From: Choanephora cucurbitarum
Taxonomy: Eukaryota; Mucoromycota; Mucoromycetes; Mucorales; Choanephoraceae
Assembly (NCBI GenBank): GCA_025331435.1
Contig: JAIWNI010000324.1
Location: 1-11,317 of the forward strand
DNA: 11,317 nucleotides
Direction of reading: 5' to 3'
In this document: positions 5,663-11,317 of the stretch, piece after piece
Position numbering within the stretch: position 1 is the first letter of the stretch
Layout: each line of letters starts with the position of its first letter
Program-made: the position numbers and the translations under genes
The notes under the pieces: generated by a model
The model's database searches: none
Told to the model about the DNA's origin: nothing
The model's input: only the letters and a program-made list of their open reading frames with translations

Positions 5663-8600
5663 TTAAGTACTTCGAGTTGATTGATCCTTTTGTTCCGACG
5701 AGTCTAATGAGTGCTTGACTACTTCTAAAGGCAACTTCCTTAAGCGTACTAGATTCAGTCTGACTTTCTTTCTTCGTTTGTGTTCTTGTACTTGGGGCTT
5801 GAATCTCCTCTTGTTAGGATTGAATCTTGTTGGAAGGTTGTATTCAACCTCTATGGGCTGTTTACGCTTTGCTAGATCATTGACAGCGACATTACCCCCC
5901 TCCTGGTTTGACGTTCGTCTGTGAACGATGGAAGGATGCAAGGGTGGAGAAACAGCAGTGACAGGAGAAGGTGGTTCAACTTCATCAATATCAACATCAA
6001 AGCGGCGGTCAGCATCAGTGAGTTCAGTAGCAATAGAAGGGACAGTAGGCTGGTATTCATATGCATCAACGAAACTACCAGCATCATTTGACATAACAGG
6101 TTGAGGAGCATCTTCAATATGAGTATGAGCAATATCAACATCAGTGGGATCAATGGAGACAGGAGTAACAACATCAGATAGAATATCATCATTAAGATTC
6201 TCAACAGCTTCGTCAAATACATCTTCATCCAGCACATCATCTGCAACAACGTCGTCATTCAGTACTTCGTCATCAATAGTATCAGGATGAGGATCAAAAG
6301 CATCAACCTGGCTTAGAGAGTGAGAGAGGTCAACATCAGGATGACAATGAGAGTCAGTAAGGGCAGGGTGTTCCGGAGCAGACGGAGATTCGACAGGATC
6401 AGGCAAACTGAGAGAAGGTAAGGCCAAAGGGGATGTATGAGTATCCATATCTTCCAAAGTTGGTTTATGTGCTACTCTATCAATTGGATCCACCGGGTCA
6501 GAATCAGTAAGCACTACAGGCTGTTGGGGATAAGTATTAGTTGAAGGTGGAACAGTAATAGGAGCAGGTGGAGAATGTATGTCATCCATCGTTATATCTG
6601 GTGCGTGAGGAACATCATCGTTGAGATCAGACTCAACAGGTAGTTCAGTGGGGATGATAGCAGATCGGCCAATGTTTGTCATTACGTTCCGCCATTCTTG
6701 ACGTGCACTAACAGGATCATACCAAGGCTGATTAGATTGAGGACCATTCGCAATGCGTAGACGATCGACATGTACGAGTGATTTCAACGGTTCACCAGCC
6801 AGAGTCTGCAATTGATATGTTCCATATTCAGGAAAGCACTGCACTACAATATATGGGCCTTTGAATGTAGGTTCCAGACCGTAGCGTCCTTCGTGCGTAA
6901 GCATCACTCGATCTCCTACTTCAAACGAAACCTTCGTGATTTGAGCATCCCACTTTTCTTTATCTTTTTGTGCCATGGCCTTCATTCGAAATTCAGCAGC
7001 GGCTCGGTGTTGACCGAGTTGTGCAAGTTCTCTTGACGTGTGATCCATGACTGTGCGTTGATCAGCAAATGTTTGTTTGTCGATATACGGCACAAGATTG
7101 TCACCGGGGAGTCTTGGTTCACGTCCATAAGCAAGGAAGAACGGACTGTAACCGGTTGTCGAGTGAACTCTGATTCTGGATGCCCATAGAGCCGCATTCA
7201 CGAAATCGTCCCAACGATGTAGGGCGCCATTAACATACTTGCGGAGCATTCCCTTTATGACAGCATTAAATCTCTCGACTTTAGAGTTCGTGCGAGGATG
7301 ATAAGCGGATGTTAGCTTATGGTGCGTACCAACTCGTTTTAGATAGGCATTGACTAACTCACTATTAAAGTTAACACCACGGTCTGTCAGGATTTCAGAA
7401 GGGCATCCGAAGCGCATCATAATTTCTTCATACAGGAAATCTGCAACAGTCTCTTTAGTGGCATTAAGTACCGCTCTAGCAATTGGCCAGTTTGTCGCAT
7501 AGTCGACTGCTACCAGTAACCATCGATTGCCTTTAACCGTGAGTGGTAATTCTCCAACGAAATCAACATGCCACCGATCAAATGCAGTAGGGACCTTTAG
7601 AGGATGCATGACATCATGATGAGCATGAGATATACGGCCGTTTACTTGACAAGACGGACAGGTTCTAAGCCAATTCTTCAAATCACGTTTCATGGTATGC
7701 CACCAGAATCTCCGAGTGAATAGCTTGATCATAGTATTCAGACCGGCATGTCCATTAGCTTCGTGATGTTTAGCAACCAATTCCGCCCTTTGAGCAAACG
7801 GGACAAAAGGTACCAATTGTCTAGTTTGTTTGTCGTCCATCTGAGTAAGGTGTAATACCTTGTTGTCTTCCACCACAAACTCGTTTTTGCGCTTTTCCAA
7901 GTACTGCTTTAAGCCTGTCGATTTGACTTGATCTGGATTTAGATAAAAGAGGGGCCAGTCATTTTGAATAACCTCAGGGGCATCCCTCATCGACCAAAGT
8001 GCATATAGGTAGTCGGGTTGTACTGTTGTATCGGCTGCTTTAGTTTCAGGGCCACCGATCCGAGACAACACATCTGCAACGTTGTTCTCTTTTCCAGGCT
8101 TGTACTCGATGGTTGGCGAATACAGTTCTAACTCGTTCATCCATCTTACTAATCGTGGACTCATTTTGTCTTGAGACCTGAGATAGCAGTTGGGGAGGTG
8201 GTCCGTTAGGATCTTGTATCCACCACGACAGCCGTCAAGGAAGCAGCGCCAAACTCGAAGTGCATGCAATATGGCCATCAGTTCTCTTTCCTGAGCTGGG
8301 TAGTTACGTTCCGCTGAAGAAAAATTTTTAGACTCGTAAGCTACAGGATGCCATTTCGGTGGTTCGCTATTATCTGGTTGGAGTAGTACTGCTCCACAAC
8401 CGAAATCAGAGGCGTCAGTCTCTACCTGGAATGGTTTGTCCATATTTGGTACTTGGAGAACAGGTGCAGAGGTCATGAGTTCCTTGATCTTATTAAAGCT
8501 AATTTCACATTCATCTGTCCAAACGACAGGTCGCTTTTTGGGTCCCGTTCCTTTCGTTAGGTCTGTCAAAGGCGATGCTATGGATGCGAAATTAGGTATG

Positions 8601-10243
8601 AAACGGCGGTAATGTTGCGCAAGACCGATAAAAGATCTGACCTCTTGTACGTTGGTTAGAGCGGGCCATGACTTGAGAACTTCTACTTTAGACTGACTGG
8701 GTAGAATGCCATTCATAGTGATATCAAAACCAACAAAAGTAAGTTCTCTCTTGCCAAACTCGCACTTTTTAGGGTTTGCAATCAACTTAGCGTCCTTGAG
8801 TTTGTTCAGTATAATGCGCACATGTTCCTTGTGCTCCTTTTCACTTCGACTGTACACCAGGATGTCATCCAGATAGACCAAGGCGAATTTGTCCAGGCAG
8901 TCTCCAAGGATCTTATTCATTAGGCTCTGGAATGTGGGTGGTGCATTGGTTAGGCCGAATGGTAAAACGAGAAATTCGAATTGTCCGTAACGTGTATTGA
9001 AGGCTGTCTTGGGGACATCTTCCGGATCAATCCGTACCTGGTGGTATCCAGACTTCAAGTCTAAACTGGTAAAGTATGATGCTCCTTGAAGTCGGTCGAG
9101 ACATTCGTCAATACGTGGCAGTGAATGGTTATTTCGCACGGTTACACTATTTAGGGCCCGGTAATCAATGCACATTCGCATTTCTCCATTTTTCTTTTTA
9201 ACAAATAACACGGGTGCTCCCCCAGGCGAAGCACTGGGACGGATAAGTCCTAACTGTAGAAGCTCCTTGATTTGTTTTTGTAATTCGTCAAGCTCAGCCG
9301 GACTCATCTTGAATGGAGGGCGACTGATGGGCTTGGCATCACCAGTGCTGATCACATGCGTTACCTCACGTTCTGGAGGAAGACCTGGTAATTCGTCTTT
9401 AAATATAGACGCGAATTCTTTCACTAACTTGTCCCAATAGTCTTCTTTAGTACCATTCGAACCTTTGTCAGGATTGTCGATAGCATTCAAATATATTAAG
9501 CAACCATCAGCTCCTTGCTTGATATGACGTTCCGCTTGCTTCTTAGATATCAAATAATTCAGCTGTGGTCTGGATTTGTTGACATATTCATTCTTAGGGA
9601 CTAGTTTGACAAATCGCTTCTTTTCATTACAGTAAACTGTCCAAGTGTCAGTGTCCCAGTTTGGTCGAGGTTCTACTTCTTTCAACCATGTTCTTCCAAG
9701 TATGACATCAAATTTCGTTGGGAAAACGTAGGCTGACACTGTTGTCTTGAAACCGTTCATATCCAACAGCAGTTCAACCCTCTCTGTGATTTGCGTAGTG
9801 TCTCCACTAGCGGTTTCTACTTGTCTGTCATGAACGGCAGTTCTTGATAGTGCGTACTTGGCAATCTGAGGGGAGACGTAATTCTCACTGGCTCCTGTAT
9901 CAATCAGTATTTCTAACTCTTGATTTTGAATGAGTCCTGAATATAGAGGTAATTTGGTTGCTACGACATTCAATTCTGAAAGATACTGAAATTCATCTTT
10001 GAGTTCTGTCTTAGGATGTATAACAGGAATCATTTCTATAGGCATTGGGGTTCGATCACTTAGTACGCAGACTTCTTTGTTATGGCTCATAGTAGAATCA
10101 TCATTACACACATCAGCAAAATACGGTTCATGATCATCTTTATTTACTTTCTGTGAGCAACTACAACGAGGATATGTTTCGTCATGTTCGGCAGGAAGAT
10201 TTTCATTGTCCTGACGTGATTGCACTTCCTGATCGTCAATCAC
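5663..10243 (-). CDS. pol: Pol polyprotein, Ty3/Gypsy: protease, RT, RNase H, integrase, acidic/basic tail
   Basis: The 1,526-residue frame encodes the enzymes for reverse transcription and integration. Protease: ILIDTGASENYVS (Asp115), with ILGRTW at 181-186. Reverse transcriptase: about 300-500, with SLDLKSGYHQ (Asp395) and YLDD (457-460). RNase H: about 600-730, with Asp610, Glu654, Asp681 and Asp724. Integrase: zinc-binding residues in HHEANGHAG (826-834) and CPSC (862-865), then catalytic Asp894, Asp954 and Glu990 (D-x59-D-x35-E), and a GPY/F-type FKGPY (1127-1131). The last 330 residues are an Asp/Pro/Ser-rich acidic tail followed by a Lys/Arg-rich end; no chromodomain is seen. There is no upstream ATG: the frame opens at 10267, overlaps gag and begins in the -1 phase. 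The first start-like codon is a GTG at 10243, so expression is probably as a Gag-Pol fusion. Confidence 0.95.
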   Translation of the reverse strand: MIDDQEVQSRQDNENLPAEHDETYPRCSCSQKVNKDDHEPYFADVCNDDSTMSHNKEVCVLSDRTPMPIEMIPVIHPKTELKDEFQYLSELNVVATKLPLYSGLIQNQELEILIDTGASENYVSPQIAKYALSRTAVHDRQVETASGDTTQITERVELLLDMNGFKTTVSAYVFPTKFDVILGRTWLKEVEPRPNWDTDTWTVYCNEKKRFVKLVPKNEYVNKSRPQLNYLISKKQAERHIKQGADGCLIYLNAIDNPDKGSNGTKEDYWDKLVKEFASIFKDELPGLPPEREVTHVISTGDAKPISRPPFKMSPAELDELQKQIKELLQLGLIRPSASPGGAPVLFVKKKNGEMRMCIDYRALNSVTVRNNHSLPRIDECLDRLQGASYFTSLDLKSGYHQVRIDPEDVPKTAFNTRYGQFEFLVLPFGLTNAPPTFQSLMNKILGDCLDKFALVYLDDILVYSRSEKEHKEHVRIILNKLKDAKLIANPKKCEFGKRELTFVGFDITMNGILPSQSKVEVLKSWPALTNVQEVRSFIGLAQHYRRFIPNFASIASPLTDLTKGTGPKKRPVVWTDECEISFNKIKELMTSAPVLQVPNMDKPFQVETDASDFGCGAVLLQPDNSEPPKWHPVAYESKNFSSAERNYPAQERELMAILHALRVWRCFLDGCRGGYKILTDHLPNCYLRSQDKMSPRLVRWMNELELYSPTIEYKPGKENNVADVLSRIGGPETKAADTTVQPDYLYALWSMRDAPEVIQNDWPLFYLNPDQVKSTGLKQYLEKRKNEFVVEDNKVLHLTQMDDKQTRQLVPFVPFAQRAELVAKHHEANGHAGLNTMIKLFTRRFWWHTMKRDLKNWLRTCPSCQVNGRISHAHHDVMHPLKVPTAFDRWHVDFVGELPLTVKGNRWLLVAVDYATNWPIARAVLNATKETVADFLYEEIMMRFGCPSEILTDRGVNFNSELVNAYLKRVGTHHKLTSAYHPRTNSKVERFNAVIKGMLRKYVNGALHRWDDFVNAALWASRIRVHSTTGYSPFFLAYGREPRLPGDNLVPYIDKQTFADQRTVMDHTSRELAQLGQHRAAAEFRMKAMAQKDKEKWDAQITKVSFEVGDRVMLTHEGRYGLEPTFKGPYIVVQCFPEYGTYQLQTLAGEPLKSLVHVDRLRIANGPQSNQPWYDPVSARQEWRNVMTNIGRSAIIPTELPVESDLNDDVPHAPDITMDDIHSPPAPITVPPSTNTYPQQPVVLTDSDPVDPIDRVAHKPTLEDMDTHTSPLALPSLSLPDPVESPSAPEHPALTDSHCHPDVDLSHSLSQVDAFDPHPDTIDDEVLNDDVVADDVLDEDVFDEAVENLNDDILSDVVTPVSIDPTDVDIAHTHIEDAPQPVMSNDAGSFVDAYEYQPTVPSIATELTDADRRFDVDIDEVEPPSPVTAVSPPLHPSIVHRRTSNQEGGNVAVNDLAKRKQPIEVEYNLPTRFNPNKRRFKPQVQEHKRRKKVRLNLVRLRKLPLEVVKHSLDSSEQKDQSTRST
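5714..5881 (-). other. Basic C-terminal segment of Pol, conserved in the left element
   Basis: Residues about 1455-1510 are rich in Lys/Arg (KRKQ, NKRRFKP, KRRKKVR, RLRKLPL) and follow a strongly acidic region. They are the only part of Pol present in both Ty3 elements of the window and are well conserved, which suggests a function. Nuclear import or nucleic-acid binding are candidates by composition only. Confidence 0.65.
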
Positions 10244-10245
10244 GT

Positions 10246-10267
10246 TTATTGAAAATCCTTTCGAGTA
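10246..10267 (-). promoter_or_regulatory. gag/pol overlap, candidate -1 frameshift site
   Basis: The pol frame opens after a TGA at 10268-10270 and overlaps the end of gag by 22 bases, up to the gag TAA (10246-10248). In gag phase the end reads GAT TTT CAA TAA. The TTT codon could re-pair one base back on the preceding T, giving the -1 phase used by pol. It is not a canonical X XXY YYZ heptamer, so the exact site is uncertain, but the geometry demands -1 recoding or reinitiation. Confidence 0.5.
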
Positions 10268-11103
10268 TCACCACCTTTTTGCAATTTACGAAAACAATCT
10301 TCTTCAAGTTTCTTGATGTCTTCGCTTCGAGTCTTACAAAATCTTCTAATATGTCCAGTGCGACCACAGTAGTGACAACGTATATTTGACTTGGATGACG
10401 AGGCCATGACCGAAAGGTCCATTGGTTCCCCAGCATAGGGACCACGAGACGATTGTGAACGAGAAGAGCCAAAGTTGTTGAACGAGTTAGGGTTCTTGCG
10501 GTAGAAAACCGGGTTTTCGTGTATGGCGCTATCGTGAGCTATAGCCACACGAATTGCTTCACGCAGGGTAGACGCTTGGGCTTGGCGAACCTGTGAACGG
10601 GTATCGCGGTTGGCAATTCCACGCATGAACTTATCACAAGACTCTTCTTCGGTGATACCAGGGATGGAGGCGATTATATCCATATAGCCATTAATGTAAT
10701 CGTTCAGGCTACCAGTTTGTCGGTACATAGCCAACTTGTCACGGGCCAGACGAGAAGCGTCATCGGGACGAAAAAAGTCAACGAGCTCCCTCTTGAAGGA
10801 TAGCCAATCCTCGGGTTCATCACCATTGCCAGTTTCTAATGTTCTATACCAGGTGTCGGCTCTCCCTCTTAATAAGGTTACAGCATAATTCTTGGTTTGT
10901 ACTTGATCCCAATTTTGAAAGCCCGAATATCTTTCTAATGTTCTAATCCAGGAATCGATCACAACGGCGTCTCTTGCACCATCGTAAACCGGAGGTTCTG
11001 TGGTACGAGGTACTGATCGATTGTTGTTGTTATTGTTGTTGTTGCTGTTATTCAACGCTTTAGTAAATTCTTGTATCAAATTCAGAATAACAGGATCGGC
11101 CAT
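10246..11103 (-). CDS. gag: Gag protein with CCHC zinc knuckle, Ty3/Gypsy
   Basis: Gag (285 residues) builds the virus-like particle and binds the element RNA. The start ATG at 11103-11101 is the first good one after the leader. The N-terminus has an Asn homopolymer (residues 19-28). Residues about 45-175 match the general pattern of the retrotransposon gag (capsid) domain: SWIRTLERYSGFQNW, AVTLLRGRADTWY, WLSFKRELVDFFRP and GSLNDYINGYMDII. A single zinc knuckle follows at 243-256 (CHYCGRTGHIRRFC, C-x2-C-x4-H-x4-C), preceded by a Ser/Arg/Asn-rich linker and followed by a charged end. It stops at TAA 10246-10248, 22 bases inside the pol frame in the -1 phase. No lesion is visible. Confidence 0.93.
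   Translation of the reverse strand: MADPVILNLIQEFTKALNNSNNNNNNNNRSVPRTTEPPVYDGARDAVVIDSWIRTLERYSGFQNWDQVQTKNYAVTLLRGRADTWYRTLETGNGDEPEDWLSFKRELVDFFRPDDASRLARDKLAMYRQTGSLNDYINGYMDIIASIPGITEEESCDKFMRGIANRDTRSQVRQAQASTLREAIRVAIAHDSAIHENPVFYRKNPNSFNNFGSSRSQSSRGPYAGEPMDLSVMASSSKSNIRCHYCGRTGHIRRFCKTRSEDIKKLEEDCFRKLQKGGDTRKDFQ
11020..11052 (-). repeat. Asn-codon microsatellite in gag
   Basis: Tandem AAC/AAT codons (plus strand GTT/ATT units) encode a run of asparagines near the Gag N-terminus. It is a simple triplet repeat that can change length without breaking the frame. Confidence 0.85.
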
Positions 11104-11298
11104 ATTTAATCCAGCAACAGGAGTACTTTCTTTTCCAGATATTTCAACTTCACTTCAATAGTTGACAGATAACAGCACACAGGCAAACGATTTTCAGCAC
11201 AAAGGCAGGCAATAAACAATACGAGTGATTTTTCTTTAACAGCACACAGGCAGGCAGGAAGCAGTAGGTCCAGGGATACGACTTGAGATGCTACCAAT
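11104..11298 (-). other. Leader between 5' LTR and gag, with short direct repeats
   Basis: The roughly 195-base untranslated leader runs from the primer binding site to the gag ATG. It holds three related copies of an AGCACAnAGGCA motif at 11171-11188, 11194-11212 and 11239-11257 (plus-strand sense; two with extra GGCA units). No gene is seen. Leaders of LTR elements usually carry packaging and dimerisation signals, but no assignment can be made from sequence alone. Confidence 0.6.
11279..11296 (-). other. Primer binding site (tRNA type)
   Basis: On the minus strand, two bases after the LTR end, the sequence reads TGGTAGCATCTCAAGTCG. TGG is complementary to the CCA end of a tRNA, and the 2-base spacing is typical for Ty3-type elements. 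TGGTAGC also matches the start of initiator-Met primer sites in other fungal elements, but later bases do not, so the primer tRNA stays unidentified. Confidence 0.7.
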
Positions 11299-11317
11299 TG
11301 TCGTCTTGATAATTTCT
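11299..11317 (-). repeat. Start of 5' LTR of right Ty3/Gypsy element (partial)
   Basis: The last 19 bases of the window (TGTCGTCTTGATAATTTCT) match the inner end of the 3' LTR at 5373-5391 with one difference (G at 11308 against A at 5382). Together with the adjacent primer binding site this marks the inner edge of the 5' LTR; about 240 bases of it should lie beyond the window. Confidence 0.85.

Larger units (their letters stand above)
5373..11317 (-). mobile_element. Nearly complete Ty3/Gypsy LTR retrotransposon (right copy)
   Basis: On the minus strand the element shows the start of a 5' LTR leaving the window (11299-11317), a primer binding site, leader, gag (11103-10246), pol (to 5663) and a full 3' LTR (5635-5373). 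The pol order is protease, reverse transcriptase, RNase H, integrase, which defines the Ty3/Gypsy (Metaviridae) type as opposed to Copia. No chromodomain and no envelope-like ORF is seen. All frames are open and the catalytic residues are present, so the copy may be competent or only recently lost. The visible 5' LTR end differs from the 3' LTR at one of 19 positions (11308 G against 5382 A). Confidence 0.92.

Noticed and set aside
5872..6258. 128-codon Leu/Met-rich minus-strand frame that resembles membrane segments
   Set aside because: It is the out-of-frame reading of the Asp-rich tail of Pol, where GAT-type codons become ATG/CTN-like. The Pol frame explains this stretch.
10241..10243. GTG at 10243 as the pol start codon
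   Set aside because: GTG starts are not expected in a eukaryotic element, and the frame is already open upstream in an overlap with gag, which fits a Gag-Pol fusion.
11106..11297. 63-codon minus-strand frame in the Ty3 leader
   Set aside because: It needs a TTG start inside the primer binding site and ends just before the gag ATG. Low-complexity leader repeats explain the composition.

Overview
The window is built almost entirely of retrotransposons. I see no host gene, no non-coding RNA gene and no CRISPR array. Intron-less Ty3-type gag and pol frames, an APE-type LINE with a pyrimidine-rich sense strand, and AT-rich LTRs all indicate a eukaryotic nuclear genome. An early-diverging (Mucoromycota-like) fungus is my best guess; this rests on the general look of the elements, not on a database match.

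Layout from left to right. (1) 1-509, plus strand: the 3' end of a Ty3/Gypsy element, with the last 75 codons of pol and then its 3' LTR. (2) 510 to about 5344, plus strand: a nearly full-length two-ORF LINE. It has a 5' leader, ORF1 (725-1432, with an in-frame continuation 1433-1663 after a single TAA), ORF2 (1663-4269: APE-type endonuclease then reverse transcriptase) and the ORF2 C-terminus in another frame (4242-5069), followed by a 3' UTR ending in an A/T-rich tail. (3) 5373-11317, minus strand: a nearly complete second Ty3/Gypsy element with 3' LTR, pol (protease, RT, RNase H, integrase, long acidic then basic tail), gag with a zinc knuckle, leader, primer binding site and the first bases of the 5' LTR, which leaves the window.

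The two Ty3 elements are relatives, not copies: their Pol C-termini are about two thirds identical by eye and their LTRs align end to end with many differences. They lie tail to tail with the LINE between them, so the LTRs form an imperfect inverted repeat around it. The LINE and the right Ty3 element are transcribed toward each other.

The most unusual signal is at the left LTR/LINE boundary. The LINE leader (530-606) repeats, in order and nearly in spacing, a block of motifs found at the end of the right LTR (5392-5467). It lies in mirror orientation to the same motifs of the left LTR, symmetric about position 511. Other points of interest are the UAAUG stop-start overlap between LINE ORF1 and ORF2, a single in-frame stop in ORF1, one frameshift in ORF2, and a duplicated LTR motif that is identical within each LTR but different between the two LTRs. 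The right Ty3 frames look intact; the LINE copy carries two lesions and looks recently inactivated, unless those are recoding sites or sequence errors.
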